This document shows, in pieces, positions 36,101-47,957 of a stretch of 64,000 bases of DNA. The translations under genes and the position numbers were made by a program. Under the pieces are notes generated by a model, which worked only from the letters and a program-made list of their open reading frames with translations, was not told the origin of the DNA and made no database searches. Position 1 is the stretch's first letter; every line of letters starts with the position of its first letter. The stretch covers positions 49,431,554-49,495,553 of the forward strand of contig OX485803.1 of the NCBI GenBank assembly GCA_950295325.1, written 5' to 3'. Source of the stretch: Polytrichum commune (lineage: Eukaryota > Streptophyta > Polytrichopsida > Polytrichales > Polytrichaceae).

Positions 36101-36891
36101 ATGCAAGACTTCCTCGACCCAGTGCTTTCGGTTTGTCGGTATTTCCTGGTGCGTAATGCAGGCATCAGTCGGGACTTCAGTAACAGCAAGGCATCTTCAG
36201 GCACTATCAATGGCACAAACCATCCTGGATCAGGTGGGTCATAAGTCTACTGTGCAAGTTTGTTAGCACATGTTTCAGTGAGTATGTGATAGCAGGTGCA
36301 TAAGTGCATAAGAAAGGAGGATAGTGGTCCATTAAGACTCATCTTCCAATTCAGTGTCTGTTTCAGTTGGTCCATGTGGTGCATCAATCAGCTCCTACCC
36401 TCTAACTTTTGTCTTCCTTTTTCACGGTTGGTTTTGTTGGTGCTCAAACAGTCATACAGGATATTGGAGACATGGGGAGACATGCAGGCATCTTCTTAGA
36501 GCTTTGTGGGAGCCGTGAGCCCCAAATTGCCGAGGCAGCATCCGAGTGTCTGGTCCTGCTGCTGAAGGCTTCTCCGCAGTCAGCTTCTGGACCCTTGCTC
36601 TCAAATTTGGGTCGCGTTGTCAGTGTTCTGGAAACCTGTGCACCATCTCACACTCCCTCCATCTCAGTACAACTGCAACGCCATCTTCTGTACGCGATCT
36701 CAGCTTCTTGCAAAGAGCAAAGTGATGCCCACATGAACAAAAAACCCCTTCCTATGTCCTCTATCTCAAATTCTGACTTAGTATCTCTTGAGAATATTGT
36801 TGTGCGCTTGCGTAAGTCCAGCTCAACACAAGTGGCAGATGCTGCTGTTAATGCTGCCTATGAATTACAGCGAGTTCCTCGTAGTTCGTAG
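27139..36891 (+). CDS. RUK: RUNKEL/ULK4-type kinase with HEAT-like repeats, fifteen exons
   Basis: Exons: 27139-27186, 28669-28758, 28988-29040, 29240-29315, 29782-29843, 30365-30443, 30728-30787, 31245-32525, 32746-33138, 33330-33458, 33695-34147, 34340-34765, 35013-35278, 35773-36233 and 36452-36891. All introns are GT-AG; the total is 4317 nt, 1438 residues (Arabidopsis RUNKEL is about 1370). The start MNQYHIYEAIG matches the family. The kinase domain is about residues 4-257: glycine loop GRGKHS (third Gly is Ser), Lys33 in YAIK, Glu46, YCDLKPSN with Asp121 (YCD instead of HRD), DFG at 139-141 and MAPE at 168-171. A Ser/Glu/Lys-rich linker runs to about 590, then helical HEAT/armadillo-like repeats to the end. 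RUNKEL binds microtubules and is needed for cell-plate expansion in cytokinesis. Unlike animal ULK4, a pseudokinase, the catalytic Lys, Asp and DFG are all present here; activity is untested. Confidence 0.96.
28576..28610. repeat. (GT)n and (TCTA)n microsatellites in intron 1
   Basis: GT run at about 28576-28590 and TCTA run at about 28593-28610, upstream of the exon 2 acceptor of the RUNKEL gene. Confidence 0.9.
30988..31011. repeat. (TAAC)n microsatellite in intron 7
   Basis: Six perfect TAAC units between RUNKEL exons 7 and 8. TAAC resembles the core of a branch site, but the run is about 235 bp before the acceptor, so a splicing role is unlikely. Confidence 0.9.
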
Positions 36892-37600
36892 TTCGTAGTG
36901 TCTTGACCCTGGCAGGATTGTATGTGGGTCCAGAATAGAAGAGCATTAGCTTAGTTTAGTAGGGCCCAGAGAGTGGTTCTCACCATCCTTCAGAATCCCT
37001 TACTCTGAATAGGCCATGGCAGTTCCTCTTGATCAATATGTAAGGTTGTAAAATAACTAGAAGAGTTGATAAAAACTAGACCCAGTATCTGTTCCATCAC
37101 GCTCAAGGTGTAATTGAACCAGGGATCCAACAATCCAGGCAGTAAATAGTACTGGTGTAACAGAAACTGGGAGAATAGCATTTAGACTTTTTGAGAGCCA
37201 TCCTTAAAACCTATCAAGGCTATTCTTTGGTTTCACTTTGATTATGTGCTTTGTAGTGTGCACCCTTGCCACTTCCAAAGTTCACTGGTTGGAAATGTGC
37301 AGTTTGGATGACAACCACTCAGATTCAAGTGTCATGTGCTCTTGTTGAGCATTGTATTTCACCTTTGGGATTTCCATACCTATTAACATTTCATGCCTCA
37401 TTTAACCTTCGTTCTGGTGCTGCTCATTCAACAATATTATTCCGTCTCTTGAATGTATTCTTGTGATACTTCTTGACCACACTGCATGCGGAGCTTGTGC
37501 TTGGCTGGTGTACTTGAAGATAGTAGAATTAAACATTGAAAGATTGTTTCAGAGATGAGATGTGGCTTTGAACATAATAAAGCTTGGGGGCTCCTACACC
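36892..37600 (+). terminator. RUNKEL 3' UTR with candidate poly(A) signal
   Basis: The stop codon TAG is at 36889-36891. A canonical AATAAA occurs at 37576-37581 in an AT-rich context. The cleavage site is not visible; earlier sites are possible. Confidence 0.5.
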
Positions 37601-37609
37601 ATGGTAAGG

Positions 37610-39400
37610 TCATTACAATGTTTAATGTATCCGTATTTCTTGCAGCTGCATGAGTAATTTACTGCTAAGAGTGTAAGGTAGGTAAGCCTTAATTGCATTT
37701 TTCCTGTTTACTACCTTATACACGTGGATTTGTGAGGTTGGAATTTTTGTGCTTCTGCAAATGTGTCTGAAGAAGACAAGAAGAGTCTACAATTACCATG
37801 AATAATCTTAGTCCACTGACAGTGAGCCATGACTGTGACAGTGAGCCATGAGAAGGCCGATGGTCCCCCAAATTATGTCTAGAATGGTTGGCAAATTTTG
37901 AGCACGTAGTCCAATTTCTTTTAAATACATGTCTGTACGGTGCCCGTTTGTAGATCTGCATCACTTAAATACGATTGCTGTATGAAGGGCGACAACAATC
38001 TAGGCGGGATTTATGCAGGTCAAAAAACCTCCATAGATTTCACAACATGCATGCGTAGTGTTTTGTAAATCGGCTTTGGGAGTCACATACTCCAAGGAAA
38101 TAGTTTGCTGCATCAGGCATTAACATTCTTAAGTGTCGATCGATTGAACGATTCAACCCAAATTCACAAAGACAATAAACCACGTTCATACAAGTAAGGA
38201 TTGGGACGAAATCCTGTGGAAGTTGAGCGTACGCGTGTGGGAGGGAGAAAGTAGTCGGGTCTTTGCAAGTCACGATTAACAGGCAGACCGGCCCTGCATT
38301 GTTGACAGCTTTTGATCCCGACGTCGGAGAGAGACTGGCCGTCAATCCCAGAGCTCAGACAAAGTTGACATGTTTTCCAGGTCAGATTCTAACCTCGAGT
38401 TGTAGAAGTACTGATCATGCATGAGTTGGGAAATCGAGTTTTAATGTATAAACACCAGCCTTTTTTTTAGGGGCTAAATATAGCCAGAAGACTACAAAAA
38501 AAATAGGCATGCGAAAAAACCTTGTTGATGGAACCCTGTTTACATTGGCCATGGTGCCAAAACGTCCACCTCATAAGGTGGGCGGGTGCCACTTAGCCCC
38601 ATTATGCACATGGGCATGGCCGAGGTGTCGCCCTCCATGTCCTATCTTAGCGATGGTGACCTACTGGGCGGCGCCCCATTGCGAAGTGGACCCCGCCATC
38701 ATGATTTCTTGTCGCCGGCCTTCATCGTCCCCAACGACCATTTCTTGTGCTCTGTGAATGGTTTTCGCCCATTGCGCGCCTTCATCCTTGCTTCATCGCC
38801 AATTTGAGCTACAGAGCTCCAGGGTCTCATCGCCTTGGATGTGTCTTCGTTGGGAATCGCCTCTCCAGTCTCTAGCAGCTCGCCTCCTTTCTCCATTTGC
38901 CCGCAGCCCACTCCTCCTCCTTTCTTGAGCAATGATACCAATGTGAATGTTGTACGCATGTTGTTAGTGGGGTAGTGGGGTAGTGGGGTTGATGGAGGAA
39001 TGAAGGCTTGCACTGTTGTAGCTGTTGAATTGCGACCTTGAGTTTTGAATACGGCTTGATCAGCAAAATGCGGACCATCGACGACATGCTCACAAAATGG
39101 CCATTGCCTCCCTCACCTTCCATCCTCCTGCTGGCTCTCATTGTTTCTTGTTGTTTGTGCAATGCAATTGAATTTATTCAATTTGGCTTTCTGCAATTGT
39201 GGGAGAATTCTAACTTACTCAGAATTGGTTGTGGCTGAAGGGTGTTGGCCTTTGGGTGATTGGGAAGTTGGGATCTGAAGGGCTTGAGGGCTAGGCAGAT
39301 TCCTTGGTGCTCGCTTTTGGTGGCTTCGCTGGGCGAGGCAGATCTCCTGCATTTTCGCCGTGGCCGCCCTCTTTGTCATTGTTGTTGGTCGCCCTCTTGC
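37610..39400. other. Mostly unassigned; possible 5' flank of the hAT element
   Basis: 37880-37970 holds an inverse R2-like fragment. From about 38520 the base composition becomes GC-richer with short open frames (38586-38807 is 73 codons) of no recognisable domain. It may be leader sequence of the hAT unit. I could not find the element's terminal inverted repeat here. Confidence 0.35.
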
Positions 39401-39403
39401 CGC

Positions 39404-39559
39404 CTTCTTGTGCATCTTGTGCATCTTGTGCTTCTTGTGCATCTTGTGCATCTTGTGCTTCTTGTGCATCTTGTGCATCTTGTGCTTCTTGTGCATCTTG
39501 TGCATCTTGTGCTTCTTGTGCATCTTGTGCATCTTGTGCTTCTTGTGCATCTTGTGCAT
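39404..39559. repeat. 27-bp minisatellite, nearly six copies
   Basis: The unit is three 9-mers, one CTTCTTGTG and two CATCTTGTG, repeated almost perfectly. Because 27 is divisible by 3, every frame is open: Cys-Ala-Ser or Leu-Cys-Ile/Phe repeats on the plus strand and Met-His-Lys repeats on the minus strand. These long open frames are repeat artefacts. Confidence 0.93.
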
Positions 39560-39700
39560 CTCCCTGTTCGATCCCGTAGCCGCAACATTAACCAGCAACC
39601 TGTTCGATCCTGTAGCCGCAACATTAACCAACAACATTAACCAGCAACCTGTTCGATCCCTTCTTGTGCACTCGCCGCCCTGTTCGATCCTGTAGCCGCA
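39560..39700. repeat. Repeat block ahead of the hAT start codon
   Basis: CCTGTTCGATCC(C/T) occurs four times and TGTAGCCGCAA three times (one as CGTAGCCGCAA). AACATTAACCA(G/A)CAAC occurs three times. The last motif is the reverse complement of the GTTG(C/T)TGGTTAATGTT motif in the arrays at 41018-41590 and 43430-43740. Confidence 0.85.
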
Positions 39701-42700
39701 ATGTCGGCGGCCTCCTCCACCCCATTGTCGAAGGGTCTCAAGGCCAGGAGGGCCACCGTCCTTGAGAGCTATTTCATTAGCTCGCGGAATTCTGCCAACT
39801 CTGGCCCTATCATTATGCTTGATCCATCCCCTCGGAAGCGCGCAAAAGTCGATTCATCTGCCTCTTCATCTGGCAACAAAAGTCAGGAGGATTGCCACAC
39901 CCCCGCAAGAGCTAATGTGGCCGTTAAGCTCATCTGCCCTGGTGGCCTACCATCCAACCCAAATCCCGGTTCCTCCTCCTTATGTGTCGAGTCTGAGTCT
40001 GATCTTGTGGAGGTGATCAATGGGGTTGACTCTGAGGTACCTGTAGCCAAGAAAAAACAGAAAAATGTAAAGGTAAGGAATCTGCTAGTCGTAGGTGTCA
40101 AGATAATTGGGCTCTTGCCCATCCATGGGCAGAAATGTTGCGGGCTGGGAAAGGATCTGAAGTGGACAGGGTTCAATGCATTGTGTGCACGTCTGTGAAA
40201 GGCAAACCTGTCGTGATGGGTGCTAAATCCGATACCCTTGAAAAACACGCTGGAAAAATACAGGCAAAGGTTGATCTTCCACACTTGAATGTGAAAAAAG
40301 ACGAATACTACATCAACCCTAAGTGTGGCCATCTCAAGGCTGTTCCTATCTACAATGCCCAATCCTTGAATCGGCCAACTATTCTCCAGCAAGTAAGTGT
40401 CTTCCACCTTAGCCATGTTTTCTCTTTTCATATTTTCTTATATGCCTTTCTTGTGTGTATCTAAGATCTAACTTGCACATTGCTTCATTGTAGGTGCAAA
40501 AAGAGTTCAAAGGAGATAAAGCGCGGAAGATTGCACAATTTGCAACGGTGTTTCATATGCTCCAGCATGGCCGCCCCATGCTGGAGTATGAATCCATGCG
40601 AGAGTTGTTCACTTTTTTGAAGATGCCCCACTTGAGCAAGAAACATTGGGGAGACAACTCCGGATGGTTGATGGCTGAATATCTCTATGCCCAAGTTATG
40701 CAAAAGGCAAGAGAGGTTATTCATGGAGGTAAATTTCTTAGTATAAGTGTGGATGAGGTTACTACTGTAGACAATCAGGCTTGGATAAGTATCCATGCCT
40801 ACGTTGTCCAAGATTTCTACCGCACTCCTATATTGGTGTCGGTGGAACGTCTCACGGAAGGGGCCACTGCTCCAAAGCTCGCTGAGGTGATTGTTGATGC
40901 GTTGTTTGTTCACGGGGGTCTAACCTCCCAGCATCTCCTATCCAAATTCGTATCATTTGGGGCGGATGGCGCTTCAGTTTTCCAGGTAAGTTTTTTTCGC
41001 CTTCTTCCCTTAGTTGTTGGTTAATGTTGTTGGTTAATTTTGTTGGTTAATGATGTTGTTTAGATTGCTGGTTAGTTGGAGGTGGCAGTTGCTGGTGCCT
41101 GATGTTGTTTAGTAATGCTGGTTAGTTGCTGGTTAGTGTTGCTGGTTGATGTTGTTGGTTAATGATGTTGTTTAGTATTGCTGGTTTATGTTGCTGGTTA
41201 ATGTTGCTGGATGATGATGTTCGTTAATGATGTATGGTAGAATTGCTGGTTAATATTGCTGGTTAATGTTGCTGGTTAAAGTTGTTGATTAGTTGCTGGT
41301 TAATGTTGTTGATTAGTTGCTGGTTAATGTTGTTGATTAGTTGCTGGTTAATGTTGTTGGTTACTGTTGCTAGTTAATGTTGCTGGTTAATATTGCTGGT
41401 GGATATTGCTCGTTAAAGTTGCTGGTTAATGTTGTTGGTTACTGTTGCTAGTTAATATTGCTGGTGGATATTGCTCGTTAAAGTTGTTGGTTAATGTTGT
41501 TGGTTACTGTTGCTGGTTAATGTTGCTGGTTAATATTGCTGGTGGATATTGCTGGTTAATGTTGCCGATTAGTTGCTGGTCAATGAATCAATTTGTGGAT
41601 GTGGTCTAATGTTCAATGTTGGAGGTGGCAGGGTGCAAGGTCAGGTGTGACCAGGCTCTTACAAGATACGATTAGCCCCCACATGCATGGGGTTCATTGT
41701 GTCAGCCATCGCACCAACCTTGCGATCAAGGAGCTCTCGCATTTGCCGGTCATCGACAAGATCGAGAACCTCTTGCATAACTTGCACAAATACTTTGCAA
41801 GGTCTCCCAAGAGACACATCGAATTTACGAGGCTCTCAGAGGTAATGCAAACCAAAGGTCTAAAGATCATAAGGAACATCAAAACGAGGTGGTTGTCCAT
41901 GTTATCACCCTTGAAGAGGGTGATGTCTGAGTATCGAACCTTGGTTCATAAGATGCACCAAGATGGGCTCGATGGAACATCAACATCAGCGGCAAGGGAG
42001 GTAGCAATTGGTAACTACAACTTCCTTGTAGACATCTCTATCCCTATTGCCTTGGCCGGTTTTTTACCATTGCTTGAAACAATTCACTATCTTGTGAAAT
42101 TTAGCCAACAACAAGACATCTTCATATGCGACTATCTTGCCGCGGTGAAGGTCTGTCAAGGTCAACTCTACGAGCTCTATTGTGATCCAGTTTCCTCTTT
42201 CAGAAGTGATTCATTTCGTGAGTTCACAGATTTGATTAGTGGCCGTCATGACAGCATGTCTCTGTCATGGGTGCCCGGAGCCTTGGATGTGAATGAAGCC
42301 GCATGTGAGTATGTTGTCTTCAAGTGTGGGCCTTTCACCCATTCAGCCACTATGCCTAACGGAGATGGCGGCACCCAAACAGTGTCAAGGGAGGCATTCA
42401 AAGACATTGTGGACAATGTCAAAGGCTCTTGCACAGGTATGGCCATGTTTGTGCAATTCTGGTCCTTGTGTAATTGTTTTTGTGGTATATGTTGCTATGC
42501 AATATTGGGGATTATGTGGCTAACCATGAAGTTGGGTGTTGTGGTGGATGTGGTAGGGGCCGCAGATCGGTTGATCAAGGAACTTTCAAGCCGCTTTCCG
42601 GCCTCGAACTTGATGGATTCTCTGGGGGTTGTCTACCCCCAGTATTGGCTCCAACCTAATGCTGATGAGCTATTTGAGGCACACTTCAAATGCTTGAAGG

Positions 42701-43134
42701 ACCACTATTGCTACGAGAAGAAAGTTGGTGAAGTGTACTCACCACCCATGCTGGAGATGGCAGCCTTGAACCACGAGGCAGGTTTGTTCAAAGGGGCAAT
42801 GAAAGCAAACGCAGCTGATGCCATGCGTAAGCCCATTACTATCAACCCCCTAACCAAGCTTTGGCGGAATCTAAGTATGTCACAAGTGTTGAGGAGCAGC
42901 TTTGGCGAATGGTTTAAGGTGGCTGAATTGGCAGCTGTGCAAGTGCTTGGGTCCGTTGAGGACGAGCGCACATTCTCAAATGTGGCATTCACAAAGTCCA
43001 AATTACGTAACCGTTTGAGTGAGCACTTGGCAGCCTGTGTAGGCATATTTAGCCAAAAATTTTACAAGTTGGAAAACTTTCCTTTTGAGAAGGTTTATGA
43101 GATATGGCATGCGAATCACAAACGAGATTGCTAG
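39701..43134 (+). pseudogene. hAT-superfamily transposase gene with a frameshift
   Basis: Model: 39701-40392, 40494-40985, 41632-42436 and 42557-43134 (GT-AG introns; the last intron is 120 bp and in frame either way). The first exon opens with a Lys/Arg-bearing Ser-rich segment. At the A6 run 40052-40057 the coding sense moves to another frame: one extra A would join it to a zinc-finger-like segment, VQCIVC...LEKH. Downstream parts fit hAT transposases: SVDEVT (Asp near 40752), FGADGAS, CVSHRTNLAIK, the TRWLSM motif, and the C-terminal dimerisation region EDERTFSN...LRNRL before the TAG at 43132-43134. Frames after the shift are open throughout. The lost base may be an inactivating mutation or a sequencing or assembly error. 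Terminal inverted repeats and target duplication were not found, so mobility is unproven. Confidence 0.85.
41018..41590. repeat. GTTGCTGGTTAAT array within a transposase intron
   Basis: Dozens of degenerate units of a 13-bp core, GTTG(C/T)TGGTTAAT, with variants such as TTAGTTGCTGG and GGTGGATATTGCT, fill most of the intron 40986-41631. Higher-order duplication is visible (two similar blocks at about 41370-41460 and 41430-41530). Confidence 0.9.
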
Positions 43135-43429
43135 CTCGTTGCAATCTAATATGTAGTTGGTTCCAGGGTACAAGAAATTATGTACGAGTTTCAATATTCC
43201 TCAGTGATGACAATCGTGGCTCTATGATGCTGGGTATACTTGGAATTCCACCTCCATGAGTGTTTTTTTGGGGGGGGGGGATTTATGATTGCAACTTGAG
43301 TATGTGCTTTACATGTATGCTTGGCAACTTGAGTAGGATTTCATTTAGAGTGAATGTAGTTATGGTGGAGAATCTGGAGATCATGTTGAATGATAAGTTA
43401 GCTAGATTTGAAGTTGATGTTGCTGGAAT

Positions 43430-43740
43430 GTTGCTGGAATGTTGTTGGTTAATGATGTTGTTTAGTTGCTTTAGTATAGCTGGTTAGTTGCTGGTGGAAT
43501 GTTGTTGGTTAGTATTGCTGGTTAGTTGCTGGTGGAATGTTGCTGGTTAGTATTGCTGGTGGAATGTTGTTGGTTAGTATTGCTGGTTAGTTGCTGGTGG
43601 AATGTTGCTGGTTAATGTTGTTGGTGAATGTTGTTGGTGAATGTTGTTGGTTAATGATGTTGTTTAGTTGCTTTAGTATTGCTGGTTAGTTGCTGGTTAA
43701 TGTTGTTGGTTAATGATGTTGTTTAGTATTGTTGGGTATC
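43430..43740. repeat. Second GTTGCTGGTTAAT array, 3' of the transposase
   Basis: Same core and orientation as the intron array, beginning about 300 bp after the stop codon. The copies upstream of the start codon (39585-39650) are in the opposite orientation. Confidence 0.9.
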
Positions 43741-44389
43741 CTTGCTTGTTGGGCAGAGGGCATTGGGTTTCCTTGCTGAGTGTTTTGCAGTTTGTTTGAG
43801 CTCAAACTTGAAAATGTAGAGTCCCAGACTCCAAGCCTGTTGGTTTGCTCATCCGTCACAGTTTTGTGTCATGGTTTTGTAATTGGCAATTTTGTAAATA
43901 AGGTTTTTGATGTTTTTGGAAGTCACCATTGGAGTCTGGTTTCTGGAGGTGGAGGCTCCTTGTATACAACAGCCGAGGCCTCGTCTGAGAGGGCTTTTTT
44001 TTTATTCATTAGAATTTAAATTTTAGAGGACATATATGATAGAAGTTTCAATGAAAATTTTGTAGCAATTGGTTTTAAGTACTCGCCAATGTGCACAATG
44101 GATTTGAAGGGTTGTTGCCAATTTAATGACATTTTTTTAAGCATTATCGCCTAAATGAGCAATGAATCCTATTTGCCTATCGCCCTATTTGTACTATTGT
44201 GATTTACGTCATGTAGCCAAACGGTGAAAAATGAAACATATAATTCTAAAAACATAACTACTTAAAAAAAACATGCATTAGCCACTACAACGAACTTCAT
44301 CCACGCTTCTGTGCCACCCGTCCGAAATTAAAAAAATGCCAAAAAAATGGCTGATAAACACTCTCCAGAGCTGAATGGGCTCATGACAG
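43741..44389. other. Unassigned flank between hAT and satellite
   Basis: Contains a short open frame (43780-44019) with no known domain and a T run near 43991. The 3' end of the hAT element may lie here, but no inverted terminal repeat partner was found. Confidence 0.35.
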
Positions 44390-46022
44390 AAACACCGCAT
44401 GGGATTGCGACAGAAAAGTACATATCTTGCAATTAAGAATTGCACAATCAGTACTTACACAGAAGCAGTACTATTTGCTGCTTCTCCCAACTCCTATCTA
44501 CATTCATAGCGTGATATGGGACCTCAACCTCTTGCAATCTGACATCTGATATCATTAACCGTGAAAGTTCATCAGAAAGCTCACGAACGCAGCAGAGGCC
44601 AAAAAATTTGGCGTTCCTTGCAACCAAATTAAATACAGGTACGCATTTTGCAACGGAGCATTGTACAATCTGTATTTACCCAGAACCAGTGTAGTGTATT
44701 TCTACTCACAACTTCTATGTACATTGACACAGTCAAGAGACCTTAATCTTTTGCAATATAACTTCTGAAATGATCAACCGTGAGAGTTCCATCACACAGT
44801 TCACGAACGTAGCAAGGATCCAGAAATGCGTCGTTGCTTACAACCAAAGTAATATGTACACACATATCTTGTGACGAAGAATCATTGCACAATCTGTATG
44901 TACACGAACCAGTATACATATTCTATTTACATCAATACCATAGAGAAACTTCAATCTGATGCAATATCACTTGTGAAATCATTACCCGTGGAAGTGCATC
45001 TGAAAGTTCCGAAACGCAGCAAGGGATTCCAAGGTATCAGGTGGTCAGTATAGTACCTGCTACTTGCAACCAAGTATCAGATACGTATCTTGCAACCAAG
45101 AATTGCACAATGTGTATTTACACAGAACCAGTATAATGTATTGCTACCCACAAGCTTTATCTACATTGATACCATAAAGAGACCTCAATCGCATGCAATC
45201 TAACTTGTGAAATCATCAAACCTGAAAGGTCATCAGAAAGTTCACAGACGCAGCAGGGGTTCCAGGAATGCGGCGTTTCTTGCAACCAAAGAACAGGTAT
45301 ATATCGTTTTTGTACCAAACATCGCATAATCCATATTTACACAGAATCAGTATAATGTTTTGCTACTCACAACTTCTATCAACATTGATCACGTGAACAG
45401 GCCCCAATCTCTTGCAATATAACTTCTGCCATCATCAATTGTGAAAGTTCATCAGAAAGTTCACAAACACAGCAGGGGAACCACAAATGCGGCCTATCTC
45501 GCGACCAAGGATTATATGATCTGTATGTACATAAAACCAGTATAATGTATTGCTACTCACAACTTCTATCTACATCGATCACGTAGCCAGACCCCAATCT
45601 CATGCAGTATAACTTCTGAGATCATGCACTGTGAAAGTTCACACGCAGTAGGGTTCCAGGAATGCGGCGTGTCTTGCAACATATCTAGCAACTAAGGATT
45701 GTACAACCTATATGTACACGAAACTACACTAAACAGAATATTTAGAGTCATTTACTATTTGGACTTATGCAATCCTATATGTGTTTACTGTATATCTCAT
45801 TTTTTGCCAACAAAGGTCAAATTGGTTGTTTTGACATTATAGAACAATAACATCTTTACTTGGTGAATAATTACATTAATAGTAGAATGATACAGCATTG
45901 CAGTGTAACTCCAAATAGCAAGTCATGCACTAAATACAATACTTGGTGTAGTACAATGTATTGCTACTCACAATTTGTATCTGTGTTGATATCATGATCT
46001 CAATCTTTTGCAATATATGACT
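44390..46022. repeat. Satellite array, about 220-bp monomers, seven copies
   Basis: An anchor resembling CAGTATAATGTATTGCTACT then CACAACTTCTATCTACATTGAT recurs at 44466, 44687, about 44910, 45129, 45348, 45538 and about 45953. Spacing is about 221, 223, 219, 219 and 190 bp, and the last copy is separated by the MITE at 45723-45952. Other shared blocks are CTTGCAA...AATTGCACAATC, CTCAATC...TGCAATATAACTTCTG and GAAAGTTCATCAGAAAGTTC. Monomers are about 75-85 % alike by eye. No coding frame. Confidence 0.88.
45723..45952. mobile_element. MITE family M1, copy c, inside the satellite
   Basis: The left end reads ACTACACTAAAC...TTTAGAGTCATTTACT, and the right end is its inverse (AAATAGCAAGTCATGCACTA ... 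GGTGTAGT). Satellite monomer sequence resumes directly after it, so neighbouring monomers define the empty site. The interior matches copies at 1690 and 48281. Any target duplication is very short or lost. Confidence 0.8.
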
Positions 46023-46026
46023 TCTG

Positions 46027-46028
<2 letters not shown>

Positions 46029-46059
<31 letters not shown>
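46029..46059. repeat. (TC)n microsatellite
   Basis: Fifteen or so uninterrupted TC units directly after the last satellite fragment. Confidence 0.95.
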
Positions 46060-46063
<4 letters not shown>

Positions 46064-47453
46064 ACCTACGACCAAGTTGATCTGTTTCAAGTTTCAACAG
46101 GACAGTTGATAACCAGCTAAACAACTACCTCCAGCAGCAGCACTTTAAAAACTCAATCTGCTCCGACGTAACCACAAGCTGCTTGACATCCTCCGAGCAC
46201 CTGAATGGACACTGATCACTCCACCATCAATCTAGCTTGCCGCACGGCATGCACTCTGATCGCTTCTCTTCCCTCAACTCCCCATACAAGGTTAAGTAGG
46301 CAGGAAGGGAAACGAAGAGAGTGAATGGCGTGCAGGCTCGCTATTAATAAAAAAATCGCACCACCCAGACACTTCTCCAATCTCCACCATCAACATCTTG
46401 AGCCGACAAACCATGTTCCCGGTTGTACTGTATCTTATTAAACCCACAGATAGAAACTGCACAGACAGAGCGACCTTCTCTTTGTCTGTGTCCATGCTCT
46501 GGAACAGAAGAAAGAGGGAGGCAGGAACTGTCCTTGGAACTGTAGAGCCTTGCATTGTTGGATGGGGATGGAACGTGTAGAACTGGATTTATATTATAGG
46601 GTATGGTTTTCTATGCAGATTGCAATGGCAACCACAGATTGCAGTCGATTGGAGAACATCCCGGGTTTAGTGCCGGTGCTGCCTACTTTGTTTGCCAAAA
46701 CAGGGAGGTGCGAGAAAGGCTCTTCCTTTGCACTAAAAATAAGTGTTTTGGTGCCGTACGGAGTGTACGGAACATCGTACGGGGAGGTAGGGTAGGCAGC
46801 TCAGGAATCCGGGGGCTGCCTTTTGCGGCGACCTCAAATTGATCATAATAAATAAAATTGGGTGAAAAATTATGAGATGAATGATCATGGCTCCACTTCG
46901 ATTGAGTTTTCTGGTTTCCCTGCTTATGGCGAGTCTCTCGAGTTTTGGAGTACAGTAGCGAGTTATTTCGCATACTGGTTTATGTACATTCTTTTTGGTT
47001 GAACAACTAATATAATGTGGCCATGAAACTCAAAATTGAAGATGGTTTTAAAAAAACCTCTTTTGTGGGCTCTCCAGTGCAAGAAAACTCCCTTAGAAAC
47101 AAACATTCGCGTCCATGGTGAATTGCAGTAAGTTCATCGATGAGGACATGTTCAGCCGTGAGAAAAGTAGGTTGACTGTTTTTTTTATTAAAAAAAAAAG
47201 TGTGGTGGGAAGTCCACCAATAATCTTTAATTCGTTCTACGTATGGCAAACTTTGGTCCCATTGATAGTCTGTCATGAGTACATTGTTATGTACATGTGG
47301 GGGGAGTTTACAGTAAACTGAGGAGTCTACGTAACCCTACAGTATGGCATACTTCAACATTGGTATGATTATTACATGCAAACATCTGGCTTCATTAAAT
47401 TTGTTTGATCAGTTGGCACTAAGTTAAGCCTGATATTATTACCCAAATGTGGC
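46060..47453. other. Non-coding stretch, nothing recognised
   Basis: Short open frames on both strands (such as 46292-46555 and 46683-46973) show no recognisable domain. There are no clear terminal repeats. Confidence 0.4.
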
Positions 47454-47461
47454 TTCATATG

Positions 47462-47957
47462 CCCAGGGAGTGCACTGTTCAAGTACTGTATTTATACACG
47501 TGGGTGCACAAAAGGGGTATTATTTAAAACAAGCATGTACAAAATGTACGTACGAGAGACATATTGCTATTAAGCAAGAAGTAGATATACATGAGGCTAT
47601 AGAAAAATATATGTAAAGTACGCAGTTACGCGTTTACGCGTTCAAGTCAGTCTTGGACCAAGAATCATGTGTTTTTTCATCCACTAAGTAACGACTTTAT
47701 AACTAAAAATCCATGATTTGATATTATACATATAATAGGGCCATATTTTTGCATTTCCAAACATTTGTACACATGTTATATACAATTTCTGTATTTGTTT
47801 TTGGACCCTTGTGTATGTATGGAAATGTATTTTGAAGCAATGAGATTTGTAAGTATATTGCTTGATTTTAGCAAAAATAAAATGTATACAGGGGTATTTT
47901 AATAAGGGGCATGCACGCACGTGATGCTTGGTTTTAATGAATAGTGCACTCCCTGAG
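47462..47957. mobile_element. MULE-like TIR element family M3, copy a, 496 bp
   Basis: The left CCCAGGGAGTGCACTGTTCA and the right end (inverse of GAATAGTGCACTCCCTGAG) are imperfect inverted repeats that extend inward to a CACGTG-containing block. It is flanked by TTCATATG at 47454-47461 and 47958-47965 (8 bp exact; a 9-bp site would have one mismatch). The interior right half resembles 63030-63225. No transposase frame. Confidence 0.72.

Noticed and set aside
39215-39695. Long open frames rich in Cys-Ala-Ser, Leu-Cys-Ile or Met-His-Lys
   Set aside because: They arise from the 27-bp minisatellite, whose length is a multiple of three, so all frames stay open. No independent coding sign.
44390-46022. 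CRISPR array
   Set aside because: Monomers of 220 bp with diverged sequence and no short repeat-spacer pattern; eukaryotic satellite.
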